Shown here: piece after piece, positions 14,072 through 22,043 of the stretch
Layout: the number at the start of each line of letters is the position of its first letter
Position numbering within the stretch: the first letter of the stretch is position 1
Assembly (NCBI GenBank): GCA_023399035.1
Contig: JAEWQX010000045.1
Span: 1-26,191 of the forward strand
Direction: 5' to 3'
Length of the DNA stretch: 26,191 bases
Source of the DNA: Bacillota bacterium
GTDB lineage: Bacteria > Bacillota > Clostridia > Clostridiales > Clostridiaceae
Made by a program: the position numbers and the translations under genes
Notes under the pieces: model-generated
Seen by the model: only the letters and a program-made list of their open reading frames with translations
The model's database searches: none
What the model was told of the DNA's origin: nothing

Positions 14072-16516
14072 CTATATCAGCTTGCTGAAAACAAGCTTAT
14101 TATCTAAATTGCTTACTTTTACTCTATCACCAATCTGTATATTTCCTTGAAGAATCTCTTCACTTAATCTATCTTCTACTTCCTTAATAAGGATTCTTCT
14201 TAATGGTCTTGCGCCATTTTCAATATCAATTCCCTTATTTAATAGGAACTTCTTGCTGTTATCTTCAAAATTCAAATAGATATCTCTGTTTTCAAGTCTC
14301 TCTTTAATAGATTTTAACATTAAGTCCATGATTTTATCTAAATCTTCATCATTAAGTTTATGGAATACTATAGTATCATCTATTCTATTTAAGAATTCTG
14401 GCTTAAATTGTTTTTTAAGCTCTTCTAAGATATTTTCTTTCATTCTTTCATAGTCAGATTCTTCACTTTGACCTGAATTAAATCCTATAGTCTTCTGTTT
14501 CTTAATCTGATGAGCACCTACATTTGAAGTCATTATTATTATTGTATTTTTAAAGTTTACAACTTTGCCTTTACCATCTGTAAGCCTTCCATCTTCCATA
14601 ATCTGAAGAAGAATATTAAATATATCTGGATGAGCTTTTTCAATTTCATCTAAAAGTACTATTGAATAAGGCTTTCTTCTCACTGCTTCTGTTAACTGTC
14701 CTCCATCTTCATGACCTATATATCCTGGAGGCGCTCCAATTAACTTTGCAACTGAATGACTTTCCATATACTCTGACATATCTACTCTTATAATGCTGTT
14801 TTCATCTCCGAACATAGCTTCAGCAAGTGCTTTTGAAAGCTCTGTCTTACCAACTCCTGTTGGTCCTAGGAATATGAAACTTCCGATTGGTCTGTTAGGA
14901 TCCTTAATACCAACCCTAGCTCGTCTTACAGCTCTTGCAATTGATTTTACCGCTTCATTTTGTCCTACTACTCTTTTATGGAGTATATCCTCAAGATGCA
15001 GCAATTTTTCACTTTCAGATTCAGTAAGTTTTTCAATCGGTATATTAGTCCATACAGATACAACATTAGCAATCTTCTCTTTATCTACAACTAAAACCTG
15101 TCTTGAACTTTGAGTATTCCATTCCTTTTTCTTTGTATCTAATTCATCCTTTAGTTCTTTTTCCCTGTCTCTTAAATTGGCTGCCTTTTCAAAATCCTGA
15201 ATCATTATAGCATCCTCTTTTTCTTTATCTATCTGTGCTATTTTTTCTTCAATATCTTTTAAATCAGGTGGTGTAGTAAGACTTTCAATTCTTACCTTGG
15301 CAGCACCCTCATCAATAAGATCTATAGCTTTATCCGGCATGAATCTATCTGTTATATACCTGTCAGATAAATTGACTGCTGCTTCTAACGCTTCATCTGT
15401 TATTTTAACTCTATGATGTGCTTCATATTTATCTCTTAATCCTTTTAAGATCTCTAATGTATCCTCCTTAGAAGGTTCATTTACAGTTACAGGTTGAAAT
15501 CTTCGTTCAAGTGCAGAGTCTTTTTCGATATACTTTCTATACTCATCAATAGTTGTAGCACCTATGCATTGGATTTCTCCCCTAGCTAAAGCTGGTTTTA
15601 ATATGTTTGAAGCATCAATTGCACCTTCAGCACCGCCTGCACCTATTATTGTGTGAATTTCATCTATGAAAATAATAACGCTTTTATCTTTGCGTATCTC
15701 CTCCATAGTTTTCTTTAAACGTTCCTCAAATTCACCTCTATACTTAGCGCCGGCTATCATAGAAGTCAAGTCTAGAGAAATAACTCTCTTATTCTTAAGA
15801 ATTTCCGGAACATTACCATCGATTATTCTCTGAGCAAGTCCTTCAATTACTGCAGTTTTACCTACTCCAGGTTCTCCTATAAGACATGGATTGTTCTTTA
15901 TCCTTCTACATAATATCTCTAAAACTCTCTGATTTTCTAAATCTCTTCCTATTACGGGATCTAAGGATCCATCTTGAGCTAATTGTGTTAAATCTCTGCC
16001 ATACTTATCAAGCATTGGAGTCTTTTCTTTTTTAGTATTATGTCCGCTTTCATTATCTACTGCTTTGTCTTCATAGCTTCCACCTGATAAAAATGCAGTT
16101 AACTCTTCTCTTACACTACCAAAATTAAGCTTTAAACTTTTTAATATAGTGTATGCCATTCCTTCTTCTACACTGACTAATGCCAATAGTATATGCTCAG
16201 GTCCTACAAATCTATGATTTAATTTTTTAGCTTCAGAAAAACTTTCATCTAATAGTCTTTTAGTTCTAGGAGTTAATAGAATATCATCACCAGTTTTAGT
16301 AATATCACCATAGCCTAAGTATCTCTGCAGCATTTCTCGTATATTTTCCAGGTATATACCGTACTTTTTAAGAAGTGCAGCTGAATAACCATTTTCTTTT
16401 AATATGCCAAGTAGTATATGCTCAGTTCCAACATAACCATGTTTAAACTTTTCAGATTCGCCTTCTGCTTCTAAAATTACTACTTGAGCTCTCTCTGTTA
16501 ATTTGCTATATTCCAT
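14072..16516 (-). CDS. clpC: ATP-dependent Clp protease ATPase subunit ClpC
   Basis: An 814-residue Hsp100 unfoldase that feeds ClpP. Two Clp-N repeats (about 1-145); AAA1 with Walker A GEPGVGKT (214-221), pore KYRG (258-261) and Walker B IIFIDE (281-286). The middle region carries a UVR-like coiled segment (about 426-461) that binds adaptors such as McsB/MecA. AAA2 has GPTGVGKT (551-558), pore GYIG (598-601) and Walker B LLDE (621-624). The C-terminal small domain ends at 814. All catalytic residues are intact. The ATG is at 16514-16516; the ribosome binding site is modest (GAGGGTTAGAAGAA). It is last in the CtsR-controlled operon, 24 nt after mcsB. Confidence 0.98.
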   Translation of the reverse strand: MEYSKLTERAQVVILEAEGESEKFKHGYVGTEHILLGILKENGYSAALLKKYGIYLENIREMLQRYLGYGDITKTGDDILLTPRTKRLLDESFSEAKKLNHRFVGPEHILLALVSVEEGMAYTILKSLKLNFGSVREELTAFLSGGSYEDKAVDNESGHNTKKEKTPMLDKYGRDLTQLAQDGSLDPVIGRDLENQRVLEILCRRIKNNPCLIGEPGVGKTAVIEGLAQRIIDGNVPEILKNKRVISLDLTSMIAGAKYRGEFEERLKKTMEEIRKDKSVIIFIDEIHTIIGAGGAEGAIDASNILKPALARGEIQCIGATTIDEYRKYIEKDSALERRFQPVTVNEPSKEDTLEILKGLRDKYEAHHRVKITDEALEAAVNLSDRYITDRFMPDKAIDLIDEGAAKVRIESLTTPPDLKDIEEKIAQIDKEKEDAIMIQDFEKAANLRDREKELKDELDTKKKEWNTQSSRQVLVVDKEKIANVVSVWTNIPIEKLTESESEKLLHLEDILHKRVVGQNEAVKSIARAVRRARVGIKDPNRPIGSFIFLGPTGVGKTELSKALAEAMFGDENSIIRVDMSEYMESHSVAKLIGAPPGYIGHEDGGQLTEAVRRKPYSIVLLDEIEKAHPDIFNILLQIMEDGRLTDGKGKVVNFKNTIIIMTSNVGAHQIKKQKTIGFNSGQSEESDYERMKENILEELKKQFKPEFLNRIDDTIVFHKLNDEDLDKIMDLMLKSIKERLENRDIYLNFEDNSKKFLLNKGIDIENGARPLRRILIKEVEDRLSEEILQGNIQIGDRVKVSNLDNKLVFSKLI

Positions 16517-16540
16517 TTCTTCTAACCCTCACAATCCTAA

Positions 16541-17554
16541 TTATATTAATAATTTTCTAACTATATTGGCCCTCTCGTATTTTAGTTCCTTTTCACTTAA
16601 TTTCCTGCCTGCAGCACTTTCAATTGATGAGTCTTTTATATTCACAATAAGCTTATTAAGCCTCTCTTTATTAATTGATAAAATAGATAATTCTATTCCT
16701 AATCTCACATTAGAGATTAAATCTACAGCTTCTTTGAAATCTAAAAGCACTGCATGCTGTAAAATAGCAAGAGCTCTATAAATCTTATCTTCTAATTCAT
16801 ATTTACATTTACCTGTTAGTATTTCTCTAAACTTATATTCATCAGCAATCAGCTTCAATACTTCTTCCTTAACTGTGTCTATAATATCTTCTTCAGTAAT
16901 ACCTAAAGAAGCTTTATTAGATATTATATATATATTACCTAATACATTAGAACCTTCTAAATATAGGCCCTTTATTTCTAATCCTTTATTATTTAATCTT
17001 TTTGAAATATTCTCTATTTCTTCACTCATAGTTATAGCTGGCAGATGAATTAAAACATGAACTTTCATTGCAGCGCCAATGTTCTGTAAATTTGAAGTTA
17101 AATATCCAAACTCCTCATCAAAAGCATATTTTATATTTTCCTCTATTTTTTCATCAATGCTCACTACATTTTCTAATACTTCTTCAAGATTTAAGCCTGA
17201 AGTCATACATTGTATTTTGATATGATCTTCCTCATTTATCATAATGCTTATTGTTTCATCATTATTTAAGATAAATGATGCTTTGTCTGAGTTCTTTAGT
17301 AGTTTTTCACTTATTAGGTGTTTATCTATATATTCAGTAAATGAACTCTTTTCCTTATCCCAGACTTCATATAATTTAAATTCATTGCTTTCTAATTTAT
17401 CTTTTATAGAGCTATATACTTTTTCTACATTTTTTCTTCCATCTGCAACAGTAAGTTTTTCAAGAAAAGGTACTTTCTCAATATTCCTAGAAAGTTGAAT
17501 TTTTGTACTTATAACTATATCGTTTTGATTACAATTAAGAATCCAGTTTTCCAT
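16541..17554 (-). CDS. mcsB: McsB family protein arginine kinase, divergent active site
   Basis: A phosphagen-kinase-fold protein in the normal mcsB position; McsB phosphorylates arginines to mark proteins for ClpCP. 337 residues from the ATG at 17552-17554, which has GAGGAGGA 9 nt upstream; an ATG 18 nt earlier overlaps that site and is rejected. It overlaps the mcsA end by 20 nt. Conserved: NEEDH (107-111), FGYLT (149-153), E200. Divergent from the family consensus as I know it: STRIRLARN is STKIQLSRN (K18, Q20); EEDHxR has K113; the CPTN loop is NLQN (N155); GTGMRAS is GAAMKVH (K164); the C-terminal RDxxRA phosphoarginine-sensing motif is LKYERA (324-329). Kinase activity may be reduced or absent. 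Confidence 0.9.
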   Translation of the reverse strand: MENWILNCNQNDIVISTKIQLSRNIEKVPFLEKLTVADGRKNVEKVYSSIKDKLESNEFKLYEVWDKEKSSFTEYIDKHLISEKLLKNSDKASFILNNDETISIMINEEDHIKIQCMTSGLNLEEVLENVVSIDEKIEENIKYAFDEEFGYLTSNLQNIGAAMKVHVLIHLPAITMSEEIENISKRLNNKGLEIKGLYLEGSNVLGNIYIISNKASLGITEEDIIDTVKEEVLKLIADEYKFREILTGKCKYELEDKIYRALAILQHAVLLDFKEAVDLISNVRLGIELSILSINKERLNKLIVNIKDSSIESAAGRKLSEKELKYERANIVRKLLI

Positions 17555-18125
17555 TGCAGTTTTCCTCCTCATATTGCTGATTGTCAGTACCTACATTACT
17601 CTTTATTATATATAATTCTATTTCTCTTATTTCATCTCTTATAATTGCAGCTTTTTCGTATTCTTCCTCTTCAATCAATATTTGAAGCTGTTGTTTAAGA
17701 TTCTTTAATTTATCTCTCTGAAAGAATTCTTTATGTGCCTTGTCAGGAATTCTTCCCTTATGAATCTTTTCACCATGAATATTTTTAATTATTGCCCTAA
17801 TTGGCTCTTTAAATACAACATAGCAGTCGGAACATCCAATTTTTTTTGTTTTCTTAAATTCATCATAAGTTAATCCGCACGTAGGACATACTGGTTTTAT
17901 TTTGTCTTCTTTTGCTTTAGGTTTTGTATTCTCAACACCAGTAAGCAGTCCATTTAAAATTTCCTGGAATGGAAATCCTGCACCATCTGGAATTGAACTT
18001 AAAAATGGTATGCTTGATATATTTTTCGCACACTCTTCACATAACCATATCTGTTGTTTCTCACCATTAACTATTTTAACTAAATTTATTTTCGCTTCAT
18101 TCTTTTTACACTTTTCGCATAACAT
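17535..18125 (-). CDS. mcsA: McsA, zinc-finger activator of McsB
   Basis: 196 residues with four CxxC pairs: C3/C6, C29/C32, C80/C83 and C98/C101, which form two treble-clef zinc sites. A C-terminal UVR motif (about 143-172, LKQQLQILIEEEEYEKAAII) resembles the UvrB/UvrC and ClpC contact helix. In B. subtilis McsA activates McsB, and both modulate CtsR and ClpC. All metal ligands are present, in contrast to the decayed McsB. The ATG at 18123-18125 follows GGGCGGGG; the gene begins 14 nt after ctsR. Confidence 0.95.
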   Translation of the reverse strand: MLCEKCKKNEAKINLVKIVNGEKQQIWLCEECAKNISSIPFLSSIPDGAGFPFQEILNGLLTGVENTKPKAKEDKIKPVCPTCGLTYDEFKKTKKIGCSDCYVVFKEPIRAIIKNIHGEKIHKGRIPDKAHKEFFQRDKLKNLKQQLQILIEEEEYEKAAIIRDEIREIELYIIKSNVGTDNQQYEEENCNGKLDS

Positions 18126-18139
18126 ACATATCCCCGCCC

Positions 18140-18595
18140 TTAAGATAAAATTATCATAATCATGCCTTTTAATATATCGGCTCTTACTTTGTTTTTATTT
18201 TCTGATGAAACCAGGCTCCTGTCATTTACAGCCATCTTCATTATTTCACATTCTCTCTTGCTTATAATTTCTGATTCCTGCAGATGATCTATTAATGCAC
18301 TGGCATTATGATATGTTATTGTATCACCGATACTTTCATTTATTAATTCTTCTCTATTATTAAAACAGTTCTTTTCCAACTGTTTGATTGCAATATGTCC
18401 GCCTCCGCCTCTCTTACTTTCAATTAGATACCCTTTTTCATAGGTAAATCTTGTTGTTAATACGTAATTTATCTGCGAAGGTGCACATCTAAACTGATCT
18501 GCTAATTCATTTCTCTGTATAAAAATAACATTGTTATTATTGTTATTAAACATATCTTTAATGAACTCTTCTATTACATCTGAAAGTCTTGCCAT
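18140..18595 (-). CDS. ctsR: Class III heat-shock repressor CtsR
   Basis: A 151-residue repressor of clp genes. The N-terminal winged helix includes FRCAPSQINYVLTTRFT and the glycine-loop thermosensor ESKRGGGG (59-66). R62, the residue equivalent to the McsB phosphorylation target in Geobacillus CtsR, is kept. The wing that follows is HIAI instead of the usual YIRI, so a DNA-contact Arg is Ala. A run of six Asn (17-22) replaces the charged linker after helix 1. The C-terminal dimerisation helices follow. First gene of the operon; ATG with AGGTGAT; its own operator is directly upstream. Confidence 0.96.
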   Translation of the reverse strand: MARLSDVIEEFIKDMFNNNNNNVIFIQRNELADQFRCAPSQINYVLTTRFTYEKGYLIESKRGGGGHIAIKQLEKNCFNNREELINESIGDTITYHNASALIDHLQESEIISKRECEIMKMAVNDRSLVSSENKNKVRADILKGMIMIILS

Positions 18596-18632
18596 AACAT
18601 CACCTACTTAAACTTTTAATAAATTATTTGTT

Positions 18633-18662
18633 TTTGACTTACTTTGACTTTATATAATTATA
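18633..18662 (-). promoter_or_regulatory. CtsR operator over the ctsR-clpC promoter
   Basis: The minus strand has AGTCAAA-GTA-AGTCAAA at 18633-18649, a direct heptad repeat matching the CtsR consensus (A/G)GTCAAA-NNN-(A/G)GTCAAA. It lies 7 nt downstream of a TATAAT -10 (18657-18662), whose -35 is TTTAAA after 17 nt, so bound CtsR would cover the transcription start. This predicts autorepression of ctsR-mcsA-mcsB-clpC and heat induction. Confidence 0.9.
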
Positions 18663-18786
18663 CTATTATTCCTTTTTCTTTTAAAGTATATTTGGCAAGT
18701 GAATAATGAGTAAAATTCCCTTTTATAGTCAAGAATATTTAATAGATGTGATATTAAATATTATAGTTTATATTATATTTATATGT

Positions 18787-18801
18787 CTTAAGAATCTTAA
18801 G
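18787..18801. repeat. 15-nt palindrome in the ctsR-hydrolase intergenic region
   Basis: CTTAAGA-A-TCTTAAG is the only compact symmetry in the 303 nt between the ctsR promoter and the gene at 18966. The rest of the gap is about 80 percent or more A/T, with no ORF with a ribosome binding site, no RNA gene and no clear SigA promoter that I can see. It could be an operator for the plus-strand hydrolase gene. Confidence 0.35.
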
Positions 18802-18965
18802 TTTATTATTGATTGAAATTTTTTATCTCAAAACTCTTTCTTAAATGTATATTCCGATAATAAATTATTATTGTATATAGATAACCTTTGTTTTAATTAT
18901 TATTACCACATTTCAGTTTTTAATTGGAATATATATTTATAGTATTTAAACCTGGAGGATAATTT

Positions 18966-19610
18966 ATGCAGTTAATTTGGTACGGTCATTCATGCTTTTT
19001 AATAAAAACTGATGAAGGTAGGAGGATTTTAATTGATCCCTTTGAATCATCTTTAGGCTATAATACGGATTTTCCAAAATGTGATCTAATAACTATAAGC
19101 CATAGTCATTTTGATCACTCTTTTATTAATAAACTGAATATAGATACAAAGATTATTAGTGCGTGTGGTAGTTTTGACTTTGATTTTCTACACCTTAAAG
19201 GGATAAATTCTTATCATGATAACTATAATGGATTGAAAAGAGGAAGGAATGTAATCTATATTTTTAAATTTAATAATATATCATTGGCTCATTTAGGTGA
19301 TCTAGGACATATTCCTGAAGCAGCAGTTCTCGATGAACTTACTTCATTAGATTTTATGCTTGTCCCTGTAGGCGGTAATTTTACTCTTAACGGAAATGAT
19401 GCTGCAAAGCTCTGTAAACTACTAATACCTCGTTACGTAATTCCTATGCATTACAAAACTTCTATGACTAATATTCCCTTAGATGACTGTAAAAATTTTA
19501 TACTATCAATGAATAACATCATAAAAATCAATTCTAATAATATAGATTTATCTAATTTTGACTTAAAAAATAATAGTACGAAGACCTTGCTGCTGAAAAT
19601 CCCATACTAA
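18966..19610 (+). CDS. Metallo-beta-lactamase-fold metal-dependent hydrolase (UlaG/UPF0173-like)
   Basis: 214 residues, ATG with TGGAGGA 7 nt upstream. The start WYGHSCFLI with IDPF (24-27) is typical of UlaG/UPF0173-type lactonase-like enzymes. Metal ligands: H46-x-H48-x-D50-H51 in ISHSHFDH, H109 and D112 in AHLGDLGH, and the final H162 in PMHY. All expected zinc or manganese ligands are therefore present. The substrate cannot be read from the sequence. It is monocistronic: a terminator follows after 16 nt, and it is divergent from ctsR. No CtsR box faces this gene. Confidence 0.88.
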   Translation: MQLIWYGHSCFLIKTDEGRRILIDPFESSLGYNTDFPKCDLITISHSHFDHSFINKLNIDTKIISACGSFDFDFLHLKGINSYHDNYNGLKRGRNVIYIFKFNNISLAHLGDLGHIPEAAVLDELTSLDFMLVPVGGNFTLNGNDAAKLCKLLIPRYVIPMHYKTSMTNIPLDDCKNFILSMNNIIKINSNNIDLSNFDLKNNSTKTLLLKIPY

Positions 19611-19626
19611 AAAATGTCTTAATATT

Positions 19627-19659
19627 AAAAGAGACTACACTAAGGCAGTCTCTTTTTTT
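19627..19659. terminator. Bidirectional terminator between the hydrolase and ferredoxin genes
   Basis: AAAAGAGACT (19627-19636) pairs with AGTCTCTTTT (19647-19656). Plus strand: nine T from about 19651. Minus strand: CTCTTTTAATATT. It serves both convergent genes, ending 4 nt before the ferredoxin stop. Confidence 0.92.
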
Positions 19660-19663
19660 ATAA

Positions 19664-19834
19664 TTATTCTTGGTTTGGAGCTCCAACTGGGCAAACATTA
19701 GCACAGTTTCCGCAATCGATACAAGTATCTGCATCTATAACGAATTGAGTATCTCCTTGACTGATAGCGCTAACTGGACATTCTCCAGCGCATGCTCCAC
19801 AACTAACACATGAATCATTAATAACAAATGCCAT
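19664..19834 (-). CDS. 2[4Fe-4S] ferredoxin, clostridial type
   Basis: A 56-residue low-potential electron carrier for hydrogenase, pyruvate:ferredoxin oxidoreductase and related enzymes. Two cluster motifs: C9, C12, C15, C19 (CVSCGACAGECP) and C38, C41, C44, C48 (CIDCGNCANVCP), each with the terminal CP. Length and symmetry match C. pasteurianum ferredoxin. ATG at 19832-19834 with a perfect AGGAGGTGT at 19841-19849. The coding sequence is noticeably less AT-rich than its surroundings, as expected for a highly expressed gene. A candidate promoter (TTTAAA, 17 nt, TAAAAT) lies near 19877-19905. Confidence 0.97.
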   Translation of the reverse strand: MAFVINDSCVSCGACAGECPVSAISQGDTQFVIDADTCIDCGNCANVCPVGAPNQE

Positions 19835-19944
19835 TTTAGAACACCTCCTAATAAATTGTGGTAATTAACCTCTTACATTTTATCATGTATTATAATGTTT
19901 TTAAAGTGTTTTATAATATCTATTTGTTAAAATTAATCATTTTT

Positions 19945-19970
19945 TATAATTATTATTTATAATTATTATT
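19945..19970. repeat. Tandem 13-nt AT repeat after the HMA-like gene
   Basis: TATAATTATTATT occurs twice head to tail (19945-19957, 19958-19970), then TATATTA. It touches the stop codon of the gene ending at 19970. It could form only an A/T hairpin (TAATTAT/ATAATTA followed by AAAAAA on the minus strand), which is too weak to call a terminator. Confidence 0.55.
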
Positions 19971-20173
19971 TATATTACTAGATATCCCAAATCTTCAAGT
20001 GTTTCTATTATTTTTTCTATATCTACCGATAACTCATCATAAACTATAGTTACCTCTTTCTTATTAAGAGATGTCTGACTTGCTATAACTCCTGCATTAT
20101 GTACAATAACTTCCTGAATCTTTTTAGAGTCTTCCTGTGAATCCATATTCATTATTTTAATTATCGACTTCAT
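19970..20173 (-). CDS. HMA-fold small protein lacking the metal-binding cysteines
   Basis: 67 residues with the beta-alpha-beta-beta-alpha-beta pattern of heavy-metal-associated (Atx1/CopZ) domains: SIIKIMNMDS, then KKIQEVIVHNAGVIASQTSLN, EVTIVYDELSVDIEKIIETLEDLGYLVI. The usual MxCxxC metal loop is NMDSQED, with no cysteine anywhere in the protein, so copper or zinc binding by the canonical route is excluded. The ATG at 20171-20173 has AGGAGGA 6 nt upstream. An earlier in-frame ATG at 20192-20194 precedes that site, overlaps ricT and is rejected. It is the last gene of the darA-holB-ricT operon, 10 nt after ricT. Function unknown; a protein-interaction role is possible. Confidence 0.82.
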   Translation of the reverse strand: MKSIIKIMNMDSQEDSKKIQEVIVHNAGVIASQTSLNKKEVTIVYDELSVDIEKIIETLEDLGYLVI

Positions 20174-20183
20174 TGAAATCCTC

Positions 20184-21089
20184 CTATTTTTCATTTATAA
20201 GATTCTTTATGAGTTTTTTATCTTCTTCCGACTCCACTACTAATTTTATATTACTGTCATCAATAGTATCTTCATATTCTCCAGAAACTAAATCTATGTC
20301 TGTAATCTTAAATTCTTCAACTACTTCTTCGTCGCCTTTTTTAAGTTTTACTTTAACCATTTCCTTCACTATTGAATTGCCTATAACAAAACCATTACCA
20401 TATTCAGTTTTGACAATAGCGCCAACCTTAGGTAATCTTTTTCTAATTTCTTCATAAGTACTCTGCTCGTAATTTAAGCAGCACATTAAACGTCCGCATA
20501 TACCTGAAATTTTTGTAGGATTCAAAGATAAATTTTGTTCTTTAGCCATCTTTATTGAAACAGATGCAAAATCACCCAAGAAAGTTGAACAACACATAGG
20601 TCTTCCACATGGACCAAGTCCTCCGACCATTTTAGCTTCATCTCTTACTCCTATTTGTCTTAGTTCAATTCTTGTCTTAAATATTGTAGCTAAATCTTTT
20701 ACTAATTCTCTAAAGTCTACTCTTCCATCAGCTGTGAAATAGAATATTACTTTATTATTATCAAAAGTATACTCTACATCTATAAGCTTCATATCAAGGT
20801 TATGTTCTTTTATCTTCTTTAAACATATATCTAAAGCCTCAATTTCTTTTGCTTTATTTTCTCTATGTTTCATAATGTCTTTTTCATCAGCAATTCTGAT
20901 AACACATTTTAATGGAGAAACTATTTCATCTTCACTGATTTCCTTTATTCCGATTACACACTCTCCAAACTCAATTCCTCTCGCAGTTTCTACTATTACA
21001 TACTGCCCTCTTTTTATATCAAAATCAGCGGGACTGAAGTAATATATCTTACCTGCCTTTTTGAATCTCACACCTATTACTTTTATCAT
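20184..21089 (-). CDS. ricT: PSP1-domain protein RicT (YaaT)
   Basis: 301 residues. In B. subtilis RicT, with RicA and RicF, forms the iron-sulfur Y-complex that directs RNase Y to mature mRNAs and promotes Spo0A phosphorylation, competence and biofilm formation. The PSP1 C-terminal domain (about 60-145) is followed by two Cys clusters, GPCGRPMCC and GICGRLMCC, which match the conserved cysteines that bind [4Fe-4S]. ATG with GGAGGT, where the ribosome binding site lies in the end of holB (3-nt gap). ricA and ricF are not in the window. Confidence 0.95.
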   Translation of the reverse strand: MIKVIGVRFKKAGKIYYFSPADFDIKRGQYVIVETARGIEFGECVIGIKEISEDEIVSPLKCVIRIADEKDIMKHRENKAKEIEALDICLKKIKEHNLDMKLIDVEYTFDNNKVIFYFTADGRVDFRELVKDLATIFKTRIELRQIGVRDEAKMVGGLGPCGRPMCCSTFLGDFASVSIKMAKEQNLSLNPTKISGICGRLMCCLNYEQSTYEEIRKRLPKVGAIVKTEYGNGFVIGNSIVKEMVKVKLKKGDEEVVEEFKITDIDLVSGEYEDTIDDSNIKLVVESEEDKKLIKNLINEK

Positions 21090-21092
21090 CTA

Positions 21093-22025
21093 TTATACCT
21101 CCGCAAATCCCATCAGCATTACACTGACAGTCATTGAATAGTTTGTATTACTATTAAAATTTATTCTAGCTTCTTTTATGTATTCTAACATACTATTGAG
21201 TTTTTTATAAGTTATTCCCCTTGATATATCTGTAATATTATCAATTTTATCAAAATTTACAACCAGTTCTTTATTGTTAAGTTCCTTAAATACCATAATA
21301 TCTCTTATAAATAAAATTAATATATCAAGAAGATCATACTTTTCATCTTTGAAATTTTTTAATAACTCATCATACTTTAATACTAATCTATGTTCTCGTT
21401 TAAGAATATCTAAAAATAGCTGAACACATATATTTCTAAGTTCCTTTAACTTTTCATCATTAATAAATTTATCTATTTTTCCAGGTATGCCTGTGCTGAA
21501 TGCTAAAGCAGCCTGTCTGTCATCAGAATCTATCTGAGGATAGTATAAATCTATATATTCTGATATATCATCCTTAGAAAGCGGAGTAAGCTTATATACC
21601 TGACATCTTGATTGAATAGTATCTAAGATAGTTTCTAATGAATCGCTGAGTAATATTAGATAAACTCCTGCTGGTGGTTCTTCTATTGTTTTAAGCAGGG
21701 CATTTTGAGCCTGAGTAGTCATCTTATCACATTTATACAATATCAATACCTTTTTATCACCTTCATAAGGCTTTTTGCTTACTTCATCAATAATATTTCT
21801 AATATCATCTACACCAAAAGATGATGAAGATGGATAATATCTTACTATATCAACACTTTCCGCATTATCTCTAGGCTCTATAATATTATTTGAAAGATAC
21901 TTTGCAATAACGCTCTTTCCAATTCCGTCAACACCAACAATTAAGTTTGCGTGAGAAAATGAATTATTTAATTTTCTTCTATTAATTCCACTTATAATAC
22001 TCTCATGTCCTAGTATCTTCCTCAA
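21093..22025 (-). CDS. holB: DNA polymerase III delta' subunit
   Basis: A 310-residue clamp-loader subunit. The N-terminal AAA+ domain has P-loop GVDGIGKS (about 31-38). The central block KMTTQAQNALLKTIEEPP (about 105-122) is strongly conserved in delta'/gamma, and the SRC motif follows (QSRCQVY). No zinc-binding Cys4 module is visible, unlike E. coli delta'. The start is TTG at 22023-22025, with AGGAG 9-10 nt upstream. It lies 18 nt after darA and 3 nt before ricT. yaaR, which is between darA and holB in B. subtilis, is absent. Confidence 0.94.
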   Translation of the reverse strand: MRKILGHESIISGINRRKLNNSFSHANLIVGVDGIGKSVIAKYLSNNIIEPRDNAESVDIVRYYPSSSSFGVDDIRNIIDEVSKKPYEGDKKVLILYKCDKMTTQAQNALLKTIEEPPAGVYLILLSDSLETILDTIQSRCQVYKLTPLSKDDISEYIDLYYPQIDSDDRQAALAFSTGIPGKIDKFINDEKLKELRNICVQLFLDILKREHRLVLKYDELLKNFKDEKYDLLDILILFIRDIMVFKELNNKELVVNFDKIDNITDISRGITYKKLNSMLEYIKEARINFNSNTNYSMTVSVMLMGFAEV

Positions 22026-22043
22026 TTTTTTACTCTCCTAATA

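Noticed and set aside
19552..19734. A 60-codon minus-strand frame crossing the terminator and the ferredoxin 3' end
   Set aside because: It is out of frame with the ferredoxin gene, lacks a ribosome binding site and runs through a terminator.
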